NCBI RefSeq assembly: GCF_024721175.1
Contig: NZ_CP099400.1
Location: 1-64,000 of the forward strand
DNA from: Rhizobium sp. Pop5
GTDB taxonomy: Bacteria; Pseudomonadota; Alphaproteobacteria; Rhizobiales; Rhizobiaceae
Length of the DNA: 64,000 nucleotides
Reading direction: 5' to 3'
Shown here: positions 18,301 through 26,768 of the stretch, piece after piece
Numbering within the stretch: position 1 is the first letter of the stretch
Layout of the letters: each line of letters starts with the position of its first letter
Program-made: the position numbers and the translations under genes
The notes under the pieces: model-generated
What the model was told of the DNA's origin: nothing
Seen by the model: the letters and a program-made list of their open reading frames with translations, nothing else
The model's database searches: none

Positions 18301-20825
18301 GCATTCTCCGGCAGGTCGTCGGAAAACTCCGGCTTGATGCCGATCGAAGGACCCTGGTTCTTCACCGGGATCGTTAGCGACCGTTCGATGGCGCGGCCGC
18401 CCGCCTCCTGCATTCTGATATAGACGGTGGCGTTGAGCAGCTGGGTCGTTGCCGGCAGGTCGCCGATGGTGAGGTCGGTCGAGGCTTCACCGTTTTCGTC
18501 GAGTTCAGGCAGCCCGTCGATCGACAGGCGCGAATCCTCGCTCGCCTCCTCATCTGCAAGGCCGAAGAGGAAGCCCTTATACGCAGCGTTCTCGCGCGTC
18601 GGCTTGACGACGACGTCGCCCTCGAGCGTCAGGCCGGCAGCCGGAGCGCCGTAGAGATACTTGCCCGCAATGGTGATCGTCGCCGGCGTATCCGGACCGA
18701 TTTCCTTGGCCTCGGTCTTGATCTCCATGTCGGTGCGATCCGGCACGAAATCATCGACGAGGAAGCTCTTGGTGGCAATCGCCGTACCCTTGGGATCGGT
18801 ATAGATGTTCATCGTCCAGGTGCCGCGCATGGCATTTTCCTGGGTCGGGAAATCGACCGTATAACCTCCGAGATTGCTGGTCTGGCTGACGATCCGCCGG
18901 TCTTCGACGCCGTCGGGACGGCTGAAGATGAAGGTGAGCGGCAGGTTCTCGATGGCGTTGCCATCGGTATCGCGGGCGAGCGCCTGGGCATGGACCGTTT
19001 CGCCGGCGCGGTAGATGCCGCGTTCGGTAAAGGTCAATACGTCGATCGCGCCGGGCGCGGCGCGGCCGGTCACGCCGCGATCTGAGAGGTCGAAGCCGGC
19101 GCGCGTCATGTCGAGGAAGACATAGTCCGACGTGCCGTTCTTGGCGGCGATGACCGCGGGCGTGAGCGCCGCAGTGCCGCGGAGCAGGCCGGCGGTGAAG
19201 GTAGCGCGGCCGTTTTCGTCGGTCGTCGCGGTGCCGAGCACTTCATTGTTCTTGGCGAGCAGCTGAAGCTCGACACCTGCGATCGGCTTTGCCGAAGCGA
19301 GCGAACGAGTGAAGACGTTGAGACCGTCCGTGCCGGCATAGGTGGTGATGCCGATATCGGAGACGAGGAACCATTGCGTCGCCTGCGAATCCCATTCCTG
19401 CGCCGGGCCAGTTCCTGCCGTCGCGGTCATCACGTAGATGCCGGGCTTGCGTTCGGGCAGCGCCTCGTCGACGGGGAAGCTGGTGACGACGTCCTTGTTG
19501 AGCTCGTTGGCGATCTCGATCGAGCCCTGCCAGACGAGTTCGCCGCTCTGGTCCTCGATGTTCTGGGCGCTATAGCCGTCGAGCTGGCTCAAGAACTGGG
19601 AATTGGTCAGCAGCGGCGCGATGCCGCGATCGCCGATGCGATAGAGCTTGAGATTGGCCGACGTCAGGTTGACCGAGACGATGGGAATGCCGCGGCGCGC
19701 CGTCGAAGGCAGCACAAAGCTGTCGCCGGTGAAGCGCACCATCTGGGTGCGATCCTTGATGTAGACGTCGATGCTGACGGGCGCTTCGAGCACTTCATCG
19801 ACTGATGACGGCAAGCCGGTGCGGAAGGCGATCTTGTAGGCCTCGCCATGTGTCAGGCCCTCGACGCAGATCTGCTTGTCCTTGGTTTCCAGCGCCTTGG
19901 GCGCTGCACCGTTCAGCGTCACGAAAGGCGTGTAGTCGGTGGTCTTGATGAGTGCCTCGGAGAAGGTGACGCAGGCGCGCGGGTTGGCGCTGTCGGCATC
20001 GACCGTGTGTTCGGTGATGCGGAAGCCCTGCGTCGACTTCAGCTGCAGATAGGCCGCCTGCACATCCTTGGCGCCGACGAGCGCCAGGCTCGCCTTGTAG
20101 GCGTCGAGCGCCGGACGGTAATTGGCGTTTCGTTCCAGGGCGTTGGCGAGAACGGCCAGCGCCTCGGCGCGCTTGGCCGTGGTGTGCGTCAACTCATAGC
20201 CGTTCAGCGCGTCGAGCACGGCCTGTCCTGTCGTGCTGCTTTCGGTGCTGCCGAGCGAAGCCGCAGCGCGGGCGGTTTCGATCCAGAGATCAGCATCGTC
20301 CGGCGTGATCGACAGCGCGCCATGGAAGGCCTTCAGCGCATCAGACAGGTTGTTGCCAGTGAGATCGAGGCGGGCGTTGGCGGTAAGGCTTTCGACGCCC
20401 TGGCCCTGCTGGTCGTCGGCGAGAGCAAGGCCGTCCTTGAAATCATGCGCCTGCTGGATGAGGTCGCTCGTCAGGAAGGTGAGGCGCGGCGCAGCGCCGA
20501 TATCCGGCTCCTTCTGGGCTGATGTTTCCACGATCTTGCCGGCGATAGCACCGGGGAAGGCGTTCATCGTCTTGAAATCGGATTTCAAGAAGCACCACTT
20601 CACCTTGGGATTGTAGGTGAAAGCCTTGCAGCTCTTGTCGCCGATGCAGGAGGTCTTGCACTGATCGAGCGAAACATTCTGCTCGGTGCGAAGATCGAAG
20701 CCGAAGAAATCGGCGTCCTTTATCGTCTGGATGTCGCGCTTGGTGTCCGCAGCGGCTGCGGGAAAGCTGACGGCGATCGTGGAAAATGCGATGACGGCAA
20801 AAGCAAAGAACGAGCGCACAGACAT
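15360..20825 (-). CDS. Bacterial alpha-2-macroglobulin with PAN domain
   Basis: A periplasmic protease-trapping protein of 1821 residues. The start at 20825 gives a clear signal peptide (MSVRSFFAFAVIAFSTIAVS, cleavage near AAA-ADT) and has GGGGGGAAC upstream. There is no lipobox cysteine at the cleavage site, unlike E. coli YfhM, so it is probably soluble. A cysteine-rich PAN/apple-like domain follows (about 30-95), then MG domains, the bait region and a thioester motif GCAEQ with the reactive Cys at about 1371, inside the alpha-helical thioester domain. It is coupled to pbpC by a 1-base TAATG overlap. Confidence 0.93.
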   Translation of the reverse strand: MSVRSFFAFAVIAFSTIAVSFPAAAADTKRDIQTIKDADFFGFDLRTEQNVSLDQCKTSCIGDKSCKAFTYNPKVKWCFLKSDFKTMNAFPGAIAGKIVETSAQKEPDIGAAPRLTFLTSDLIQQAHDFKDGLALADDQQGQGVESLTANARLDLTGNNLSDALKAFHGALSITPDDADLWIETARAAASLGSTESSTTGQAVLDALNGYELTHTTAKRAEALAVLANALERNANYRPALDAYKASLALVGAKDVQAAYLQLKSTQGFRITEHTVDADSANPRACVTFSEALIKTTDYTPFVTLNGAAPKALETKDKQICVEGLTHGEAYKIAFRTGLPSSVDEVLEAPVSIDVYIKDRTQMVRFTGDSFVLPSTARRGIPIVSVNLTSANLKLYRIGDRGIAPLLTNSQFLSQLDGYSAQNIEDQSGELVWQGSIEIANELNKDVVTSFPVDEALPERKPGIYVMTATAGTGPAQEWDSQATQWFLVSDIGITTYAGTDGLNVFTRSLASAKPIAGVELQLLAKNNEVLGTATTDENGRATFTAGLLRGTAALTPAVIAAKNGTSDYVFLDMTRAGFDLSDRGVTGRAAPGAIDVLTFTERGIYRAGETVHAQALARDTDGNAIENLPLTFIFSRPDGVEDRRIVSQTSNLGGYTVDFPTQENAMRGTWTMNIYTDPKGTAIATKSFLVDDFVPDRTDMEIKTEAKEIGPDTPATITIAGKYLYGAPAAGLTLEGDVVVKPTRENAAYKGFLFGLADEEASEDSRLSIDGLPELDENGEASTDLTIGDLPATTQLLNATVYIRMQEAGGRAIERSLTIPVKNQGPSIGIKPEFSDDLPENAIANFTVIGVNADGQKQETKGLRWKFYSLNREYQWYREGTAWKYEPVYTAEQISNGSVDATVDGGKISVPVTWGRYRLEVESPDADGPTSSVEFDAGWFVTSTSTETPDGLEIALDKDSYKIGDTAKLKVTSRYGGELMVTAGTEKLVAVQNATIGETGGEVDIPVTSDWGAGAYVTATLFRPGDAQDSHMPMRSIGIKWLKVDPEQRALQVKLDTPEKMLPRGPLDISLQVAGAGANEDAYVTVAAVDVGILNLTRYEPPNPEDWYFGQRQLGLEIRDLYGRLIDGSLGATGKLRTGGDGGAVALQASPPTQKLVAFFSGPVKLDADGRAKVSFDIPQFNGTARVMAVAWSKTGVGHGVKDVIIRDPVVVTASLPKFLAPGDKANLRLDIANTDAPAGDYKLQLTGNDAVGIEQASASQTIRLEAGAKSELTLSLVGKQPGAGSVSINLSGASGLSLDQTVDMPVRPSSLPITERRVLALKPGAKLTVDKNLLADSVLPGASISVNVTRSAAFDIPALLMTLDRYPFGCAEQTTSRALPLLYLAEVAKQAGMENDDDVHSRVQDAIYRVLSYQASAGSFGLWGPDSGDVWLDSYVTDFLTRAREQKYDVPERAFVQALENLQNVLSYTTDIKGQGDQIAYAVYVLARNKKAAISDLRYYADTMINDFPTPLAKAHIAAALALYGDAQRSKNIFLDALQMSEQSMVSRVNFSRTDYGTILRDGAAILALAAESRPVPPVIPELSKAVAKEWARSKYKSTQEETWMLLAARAIQGGDDGLKIDVNGAAHTGSYMARMSGDALTDHPLTLTNQTNDAVSATVTTVAAPTVPLPAGGDGFTIERSYYTLDGEEANVSEAQQNERYVVVIHVRENNDWPSRIVITDLLPAGFEIDNPNLVDSAQMTNFDWIGEISAAHTEFRYDRFVAAFNRSGGDEREFNVAYVVRAVTPGTYDHPAASVEDMYRPELSARTATGKMEVVTAQ

Positions 20826-21024
20826 AGGTTCCCCCCAAGGAAGCTGGCTCTGACCGGCGGGCACTCTCCTCACTCCTCGCGGGATTGTCAACTCAACTCA
20901 GGCGTTGTTTCATCTCCGTACAAAACCTTTCGTATAGTTGTCACATCGGCGTGAGTGATCGCCTTGTGATTTGCGGCTTTTGCGAGGATGAGCAAGGATT
21001 TGGGCGATCGCAGGAGGTAGCGCA

Positions 21025-21729
21025 ATGTCCATGTCTTTCGGCCGCGGCAGCCTTGCCGCACTCGTTGCAGCCACTGTTCTCTCGTTCGGCCCGCATACCG
21101 TAAACGCCGCCGAGGATGCCGTCGTCATCCCGCCGCCGGCCGTTGACGAAGCCGCACGCTCGGGCAGCGAAACCGCCATTTTCGCCGGGGGCTGTTTCTG
21201 GGGTGTCCAGGGCGTCTTCCAGCATGTGAAGGGTGTGGAGAGCGCCGTCTCCGGTTACGCCGGTGGCGACGCCGGAACGGCACAATACGAAACCGTCAGT
21301 TCCGGCTCGACAGGTCACGCCGAGTCCGTCCAGGTACGGTTCGATCCGAAACAGGTGAGCTACGGCAAGCTGCTGCAGATCTTTTTCTCCGTGGCGCACA
21401 ATCCGACGCAACTGAATTTCCAGGGACTGGATCAGGGAACACAGTACCGTTCGGCGCTGTTCGTCTCCAATCCAGAGCAGCGTAAGGTTGCAGAAGGCTA
21501 TATCCGCCAGCTCGACCAGGCGCATGTCTTCCCGCGGCCGATCGTCACAAGGGTGAGCGATGCCACCGGCTTCTATCCCGCCGAAGCCTATCATCAGGAT
21601 TTCCTGACGCTCAATCCGAACTATCCCTATATCGTCTACAACGATCTGCCGAAAATCGAGAACCTGAAGTCGCTGTTTCCCGCCGACTACCGCAGCCAGC
21701 CGGTTCTCGTCAGGAAGGCCAAGGGCTGA
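21025..21729 (+). CDS. msrA: Periplasmic peptide-methionine (S)-S-oxide reductase
   Basis: Repairs methionine-S-sulfoxide in proteins. It shows the catalytic motif GGCFWG with Cys57 and the substrate-site region YHQDFL. Residues 1-28 form a signal peptide (cleavage near VNA-AED), so this copy acts in the periplasm; most MsrA proteins are cytosolic. It has 234 residues, with GGAGG before the ATG at 21025. It is divergent from the alpha-2-macroglobulin gene, so the 200-bp gap holds promoters for both, and is followed by an intrinsic terminator. Confidence 0.93.
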   Translation: MSMSFGRGSLAALVAATVLSFGPHTVNAAEDAVVIPPPAVDEAARSGSETAIFAGGCFWGVQGVFQHVKGVESAVSGYAGGDAGTAQYETVSSGSTGHAESVQVRFDPKQVSYGKLLQIFFSVAHNPTQLNFQGLDQGTQYRSALFVSNPEQRKVAEGYIRQLDQAHVFPRPIVTRVSDATGFYPAEAYHQDFLTLNPNYPYIVYNDLPKIENLKSLFPADYRSQPVLVRKAKG

Positions 21730-21753
21730 TTAACCCATTGATCCTGATATTTT

Positions 21754-21779
21754 AGGGCGGCCATAGCGCCGCTCTTTTT
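21754..21779 (+). terminator. Intrinsic terminator of msrA
   Basis: AGGGCGGC pairs with GCCGCTCT (8 bp, one G-T wobble) around a 6-nt loop and runs into TTTT, starting about 25 bp after the msrA stop. Confidence 0.75.
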
Positions 21780-21852
21780 GCTCGGCTTCTTGGTGATTAA
21801 GAATTTGTCAATGTTAACAAGATCTTAATTTGAACAAATCGCGTTTCAGCGC

Positions 21853-21877
21853 GGAACATATCGTCAAGTTGCCCGTT
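21853..21877 (+). promoter_or_regulatory. Candidate EcfG (general stress) promoter
   Basis: GGAAC at 21853-21857, 16-bp spacer, CGTT at 21874-21877. This is an exact match to the alphaproteobacterial EcfG/RpoE2 consensus GGAAC-N16-CGTT. It lies about 70 bp upstream of the response-regulator start. Confidence 0.65.
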
Positions 21878-21947
21878 ACGACCGAGCAGGGACGGCTGCC
21901 GGAGCGGATCCCTCTTTCGAAGTATGTGCGTAACAAGGGGACGTGTC

Positions 21948-22388
21948 ATGGCCACCAATGTCGTGCGACGCTGGCAACGAGATGATCTGATGAAACAGAG
22001 AGTATTGATCGTCGAAGATGAATTCCTGATCGCGCTCGATCTCGAAGCGACGGTGGAAGGCATGGGCATGCAGGTGGCCGGCCTTGCGCATGATCGCGAA
22101 CAGGCACTCCGGCTGGCGCCACTTGCCGATATCGCCTTCGTCGACGTCAATCTCGCTGACGGTCCGACCGGGCCTGACATCGGCCGGCAATTGGCTGAAC
22201 AGCATGGCATTGCCGTCGTCTTCATGACCGGCAATCCAGAGGTCGTCGCGCAGGGCGTCAAGGGCGCCGTTGGCGTGGTTCAGAAGCCGGTCATGCCTTC
22301 GGTCGTCGAGCAGTTGGTGACCTATCTTGCCGCGCGCCGCGTCGGCCTGTTCGCGGTCGTTCCCAAACAGATGACTGTCTTTGCCTGA
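21948..22388 (+). CDS. Single-domain response regulator (CheY-like)
   Basis: A 146-residue receiver protein without an output domain. Its acidic pocket is in VEDE, the phospho-acceptor is Asp66 in FVDVNLADG, and the switch lysine is in VQKPVMP. I start it at the ATG at 21948 because AAGGGGA lies six bases upstream; a later ATG at 21990 (MKQRVLIV) is possible but lacks such a site. No kinase is adjacent. The EcfG-type promoter upstream suggests it is part of the general stress regulon, where stand-alone receivers often act in phosphorelays. Confidence 0.85.
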   Translation: MATNVVRRWQRDDLMKQRVLIVEDEFLIALDLEATVEGMGMQVAGLAHDREQALRLAPLADIAFVDVNLADGPTGPDIGRQLAEQHGIAVVFMTGNPEVVAQGVKGAVGVVQKPVMPSVVEQLVTYLAARRVGLFAVVPKQMTVFA

Positions 22389-22403
22389 TTTGACGGGTTT
22401 GAA

Positions 22404-23108
22404 TCAGCCGGAAACGGCGGCAAGCTCAGATCGAGGGCCGGCCTTTACCGCCTCCGGCCTGCCATAGGCCTTGAGAAAGGTGCGCACCGCGTTTCGCGCC
22501 GCCTTTTCCAGTTCCTCGTCGGTTGGCACGCCGCCGAAAAGAACGGTCATCTGCAGATCGGCATTGCCAAGCGCCACGAACTGCCGGGCGGCGACATCGA
22601 AATCGTCGATGACGAGTGCTCCCTTGTGGGCGAGCCGCGCGAAAAGTGCTGATAACGCCGTAGTCAGCTTGCCTGGTCCATGCTGACGCCAGCTTTCGAA
22701 AAGGTGCGGATACCGCTCGCCTTCGGTCTGAACCAGTTTGCGCAGAAATTTTCCATCGTGGTTGCAGATGCAGTTCTTGTTGAGGCGCACGACGAAGGCC
22801 GTCAGGTCGTCCTCCAGATTGTCGGCACTGTCAGGAAAGGTCGACAGCATGGAGAAGAGCATCGCGTTGGCGCGGTTCATGACGTCTTCGACGACTGCGA
22901 TGAACAGCGTCTCTTTCTCGCGGTAGTGATTGTAGATCGTCTGGCGCGAAACACAGGCGACGGCGGCAATCTCGTCGATGCTGGCGCCGGCAAAACCCTG
23001 GCTGCAGAAGACGTCGGCGGCGGCATCGAGGATTGACATGCGCTTGGCGCATTGCCCGCGCTGCGTATGCCCCGTCATTCTGGGTGCGGGTATCATGCGA
23101 TCTTTCAT
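22404..23108 (-). CDS. TetR/AcrR family repressor
   Basis: A 234-residue regulator with an N-terminal TetR helix-turn-helix (ILDAAADVFCSQGFAGASID, then VSRQTIYNHYREKETLF) and a C-terminal ligand-binding domain. It is divergent from the MFS drug-efflux gene at 23318, the classic layout for a repressor of its neighbour. Several starts are possible (23144, 23108, 23096). I favour 23108 because the candidate operator lies just upstream, but no strong ribosome site marks any of them. Confidence 0.85.
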   Translation of the reverse strand: MKDRMIPAPRMTGHTQRGQCAKRMSILDAAADVFCSQGFAGASIDEIAAVACVSRQTIYNHYREKETLFIAVVEDVMNRANAMLFSMLSTFPDSADNLEDDLTAFVVRLNKNCICNHDGKFLRKLVQTEGERYPHLFESWRQHGPGKLTTALSALFARLAHKGALVIDDFDVAARQFVALGNADLQMTVLFGGVPTDEELEKAARNAVRTFLKAYGRPEAVKAGPRSELAAVSG

Positions 23109-23137
23109 GAAAGCGAAGATAAGTCGTCTTGACGTTT

Positions 23138-23153
23138 TAGACAATGGCGTCTA
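23138..23153. promoter_or_regulatory. Candidate TetR-type operator
   Basis: TAGAC-N6-GTCTA is a short dyad in the gap between the divergent TetR and MFS genes. A related copy of the half-sites (GTCTAG...CAGACG) continues to about 23166. It is a plausible operator, but the arms are only 5 bp. Confidence 0.35.
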
Positions 23154-23317
23154 GTTTTACAGACGTGTCCAAATTTATTGACACTCTTGGTTCCGCCGCT
23201 GAAGATATGAGCTCCCAACTTCGTCTTCGCGCGAACGATCATCATTGAACCCTGAGAGCTATGCGGCGGAGCGACCATTCCGGCGCTTCCGCTGCGCTGT
23301 TACGAAAGATCACCATT

Positions 23318-24517
23318 ATGACGGCTTCCTTCTTTCGCATTGCCCTCATTCTAGGCCTTCTCTCGGCCATTGGGCCCTTCGCCATCGATATGTATCTTCC
23401 CGCGCTGCCGTCCATCGGCCAGGATCTGCATGCCGATAACAGCGTCACCCAGCTTACCCTGCTTGCCTTCTTCATCTCCTTTGCGCTCGCCCAGCTCGTC
23501 TACGGTCCGTTGTCGGATATGTGGGGCCGCAAGCTGCCGCTCTACCTCGGCATCGGCCTCTTTGCTGTCGCGTCGATCGGCTGCGCGCTCTCGACCGATA
23601 TCGAAACGCTGATCGCCTTCCGTTTTGTCCAGGGTATCGGCGGCGCAGCCGGCATGGTCATTCCGCGCGCCATCGTCCGCGACATGCATACCGGCGTGCA
23701 GGCAGCCCGCCTGATGTCGCTCCTGATGCTGGTCTTCTCGATTTCGCCGATCCTTGCGCCGCTGACGGGCAGCGCCGTCATCGAGTTTTACGGTTGGCGC
23801 GGCGTGTTCTGGGCAGTGACGACCGCCGCCTTGATCGGGCTCATCCTGCTCACCACACAGCTCGAAGAGACCAGGCCCGCCAAGGAACGCAACGGCAGCG
23901 GGCTCGCAAGCGCCATGACTGCTTACCGGCGCCTGCTTGGCGACCGCAATTTCCTGACGCTGACCTTCATCGGCGGCCTCGGCATTTCGAGCTTTCTCGT
24001 CTACCTCGCCAACTCGCCCTTCGTGCTGATCCAGCATTACGGGCTGACGCCAACCCAATACAGCTTCGCCTTCTCGATCAATGCCGTCTCTTTCTTCGCG
24101 GTATCGCAGGCGACGGGCTGGCTCGGCGAGCGTTTCGGTCTCGTGCGCGTCATGCGGATCGCGGTCAGCGCTTTTGCGCTCGCCATGGTCGTCATGGCGG
24201 TGATCATGGCTGCGGGCTTCAACCAGTTGCCTGTCATGGCAAGTTTCCTCTTCATCGGCTACGGCTGCCTCGGTCTCGTCATCCCGACGAGCGCCGTGCT
24301 CGCCCTTGAGGACCACGGCGAGATCGCCGGCACCGCCTCGTCGCTGATGGGCACGCTTCACTTCGTGATCGCCGCCGTCGCCATGGTCATATCGAGTATC
24401 TTCTTCGACGGAACAGCCGTTCCGATGGCCGCGGGCATCGCGCTTTGCGCCTTCTCAGCCTTCGTGCTAACGCAGGCAACGATCGGCCGCCGTGCCGCCG
24501 TCGCCGCCGCCGAATGA
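23318..24517 (+). CDS. Bcr/CflA-family MFS multidrug efflux transporter
   Basis: A 399-residue inner-membrane protein with 12 predicted membrane segments. The Bcr/CflA signature is visible: GPFAIDMYLPALP in the first segment and loop, GPLSDMWGRKLPL (MFS motif A) and RFVQGIGGAAGMVIPRAIVRD (motif near segment 4). These are proton-driven exporters of bicyclomycin, chloramphenicol or similar compounds; the substrate here is unknown. Start at the ATG at 23318 (MTASFF). It is probably repressed by the divergent TetR protein. Confidence 0.9.
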   Translation: MTASFFRIALILGLLSAIGPFAIDMYLPALPSIGQDLHADNSVTQLTLLAFFISFALAQLVYGPLSDMWGRKLPLYLGIGLFAVASIGCALSTDIETLIAFRFVQGIGGAAGMVIPRAIVRDMHTGVQAARLMSLLMLVFSISPILAPLTGSAVIEFYGWRGVFWAVTTAALIGLILLTTQLEETRPAKERNGSGLASAMTAYRRLLGDRNFLTLTFIGGLGISSFLVYLANSPFVLIQHYGLTPTQYSFAFSINAVSFFAVSQATGWLGERFGLVRVMRIAVSAFALAMVVMAVIMAAGFNQLPVMASFLFIGYGCLGLVIPTSAVLALEDHGEIAGTASSLMGTLHFVIAAVAMVISSIFFDGTAVPMAAGIALCAFSAFVLTQATIGRRAAVAAAE

Positions 24518-24527
24518 TCGAGACAGG

Positions 24528-24550
24528 CCGCACCCGGTTCCCGGGTGCGG
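24528..24550. terminator. Stem-loop between convergent genes
   Basis: CCGCACCCG / CGGGTGCGG forms a perfect 9-bp stem with a 5-nt loop, 10 bp after the MFS stop and before the end of the LacI gene on the other strand. There is no T-run, so termination is possible but not certain. Confidence 0.45.
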
Positions 24551-24610
24551 TCGCCATCGGCGCCATGCCGCTTGTCTTGCGGCCGGTTGCCCCGAGCCGG
24601 GTTTAAATGT

Positions 24611-25648
24611 CTAGTCTTTAATCGAAAAGGCGTCGCTTTCGCCGGGAACGAGTTCCATCGGCCAGATCCTGTTGCGGGCGCCCTGGGGGTAGTGATCGGC
24701 ATAGGCCGGCATGGTGGCGAGCAAGGTTTCGCCGAGCTGGGCGCCGAGATCGCGCAGCGACATGCGGAAGGATGTCAGCGTCGGTTGCAGGAAATGCGTG
24801 CGCGGCTCGTCGCGGAAACCGACGACGGCGAGGTCGCGGCCCGGCACGATGCCGGCTTCCGCCAGCCGCCGGTAAAGTCCGATCGCCATCAGTTCGTGGA
24901 TCAGGATGATCGCGGTCGGCCGCTCTTCGATCATCAGCAGTTCGTGGCCGGCCTGATAGCCGCCCTGTTCGCTCGACTTGACGCGGATGACAAGAGCCGG
25001 ATCGAAGGGAATGCCGTGGCGTTTCAGCGCCTGGCGGTAACTGTCGAGGAAGATGTAGCCGAGGTTGATGTCGGAGGAGGGGGCGGCCACCGCAATCCGC
25101 CGGTGGCCTTTTGCCACCAGCCGGTCGACACCGCGCGCCGCCACGCCCTCGAAGTCGAGATCCATCCAAGTGTAGCTGCCGCCCGACGCGCTGCGGCCAA
25201 GAGCCACGAAGGGGATGCGGGCCTTCTCCAGAAGCTCGATGCGCCGGTCGGTGCGCCGTGTCGCCGAGATGATCATCGCATCGACGAGCCGTCGCGCCAC
25301 CATGCGCTTCAGATATTCATGCGGATCCTCGTCGTCGGGGCAGGGCAGCATGACGAGATCGAGCTTGTGGCGGGAAAAGACGCTCTGCAGCCCGTCTGTT
25401 ACACCGAGGAAGAAGTCGTCGCTGTTTTCGACCGTCTCGCGGCTCACCTCGAGCATCAATCCGATGACATTGGTCATGCCCTGGCGAAGGCTGCGGCCCG
25501 ACTGGTTGGCGACGTAACCGAGCTCTTCGGCGGCGGCGAGCACGCGCCGGCGCGTTTCTTCATTGACGTCAGGCTTACCGTTCAGCGCCCGGGACACCGT
25601 CCCGATCGAAATGTCGAGATGCTCGGCGAGCTGGCGAATTCCCTTCAT
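24611..25648 (-). CDS. LacI-family transcriptional regulator
   Basis: A 345-residue regulator with an N-terminal LacI helix-turn-helix (IRQLAEHLDISIGTVSRALN at 4-23, then hinge helix around 50) and a periplasmic-binding-protein-like sugar domain (60-340). No sugar transport or catabolic gene adjoins it, so its target and inducer are unknown. GGGAGAAG lies upstream of the ATG. It lies 79 bp downstream of a second LacI-family gene in the same direction. Confidence 0.92.
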   Translation of the reverse strand: MKGIRQLAEHLDISIGTVSRALNGKPDVNEETRRRVLAAAEELGYVANQSGRSLRQGMTNVIGLMLEVSRETVENSDDFFLGVTDGLQSVFSRHKLDLVMLPCPDDEDPHEYLKRMVARRLVDAMIISATRRTDRRIELLEKARIPFVALGRSASGGSYTWMDLDFEGVAARGVDRLVAKGHRRIAVAAPSSDINLGYIFLDSYRQALKRHGIPFDPALVIRVKSSEQGGYQAGHELLMIEERPTAIILIHELMAIGLYRRLAEAGIVPGRDLAVVGFRDEPRTHFLQPTLTSFRMSLRDLGAQLGETLLATMPAYADHYPQGARNRIWPMELVPGESDAFSIKD

Positions 25649-25727
25649 CTGCAGCGATCTTCTCCCTAGAGCGCGTTATGCCCTTTCTTGCCACAGGTTC
25701 TCGCCTGCGAAAAGCCGGGGAAAGAAG

Positions 25728-26768
25728 TTACGGCTTGAAGCTCCGGCGGATGACGAGTTCCGGAATGACCCGTTCGTAAGCGGGCGGGGAGTCCGGATTT
25801 TCAAGCCTGCGCTCCATCAGCTCGACAGCGCGTTGCGCCATGGTCAGCGGATCCTGCCGGAAGGTGGTCAGCTGGTAGCTCAGCCAGGAGGATTCCGGAA
25901 CGTCGTCAAAGCCGATGACGGCGACATCTTCCGGAATACGCAGCCGCGCTTCCAGGCGCAAGACGTCCATCAATCCGAAGGCGATCAGGTCGTTGGCGCA
26001 GAAGACGGCGTCTGGCTTTATTTTCTCCGAGAGGAGCGCGCGTCCGGCGGTGACCCCACCCTCATAATCGGAATCTCCGCCGCGTGCGACGATAACGGAT
26101 GCGCCGAGGGACTCGGCCGTCGAAAGGAAGGCGCTTTCGCGCTCGACGATCGCAGGCGTTCCCGAGTTGGAGCCGATCACTGCCAGCCGACGCCGGCCAC
26201 TTTCGTAAAAGGCCGTCGCCGCCTTGCGCGAAGCTTCGGAATTGCCGGCGCGCACATGGTCTGCGTCGGGCTCCGAGCGGCCGATGACGACGAGCGGCTG
26301 GCCGTTTCGCTGAGCAAGTTCGAGGAAGCTCGCCGGCGGCGAGCCGGACAGGATGATGATCGCCTCGGCGCGGTGACCGATCAGCATCTTCTGGGCGGCA
26401 AGCAGCTCGTCTTCCGTCTGGCCTGTGTTGATGAGGATTGGGATGCTGCCGCGCCGGATCAGGGATTTCGCAAGGGCGGCGGCCAGATGCGCGCGAAAAC
26501 CCACTTCAGGTCGCGTCGCGACGATGCCGACGAGGCGGCTCTGATTGGCAAGCACGCCGCGCGCCAGGTCGTTGACGTGGTAGCCGAGTTTTTGAGCCGC
26601 CTGCAGCACCTTTTCGCGTGTCGCTGGGGCAACGCTCGCGCCCGGCGTGAAGGTGCGCGAAACGGCGGAGCGCGAAACGCCCGCCAATTGCGCCACCTGC
26701 TCGGCGCTGACGAAGCGCATGCGCTCTCTTTTCGAAGGCTTGGCGTCCTTCACCGGACCATCATTCAT
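25728..26768 (-). CDS. LacI-family transcriptional regulator
   Basis: A 346-residue regulator with a LacI helix-turn-helix (VSAEQVAQLAGVSRSAVSRT, about 20-39) and a ligand-binding domain. It differs clearly from its downstream neighbour, so the pair is not a recent duplication. The ATG at 26768 follows GAGG; an in-frame TTG at 26777 is an alternative. No metabolic operon is adjacent, so the inducer is unknown. Confidence 0.9.
   Translation of the reverse strand: MNDGPVKDAKPSKRERMRFVSAEQVAQLAGVSRSAVSRTFTPGASVAPATREKVLQAAQKLGYHVNDLARGVLANQSRLVGIVATRPEVGFRAHLAAALAKSLIRRGSIPILINTGQTEDELLAAQKMLIGHRAEAIIILSGSPPASFLELAQRNGQPLVVIGRSEPDADHVRAGNSEASRKAATAFYESGRRRLAVIGSNSGTPAIVERESAFLSTAESLGASVIVARGGDSDYEGGVTAGRALLSEKIKPDAVFCANDLIAFGLMDVLRLEARLRIPEDVAVIGFDDVPESSWLSYQLTTFRQDPLTMAQRAVELMERRLENPDSPPAYERVIPELVIRRSFKP

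Noticed and set aside
20825..20891. An earlier start for the alpha-2-macroglobulin.
   Set aside because: It would place 22 residues before the signal peptide and lacks a ribosome site.
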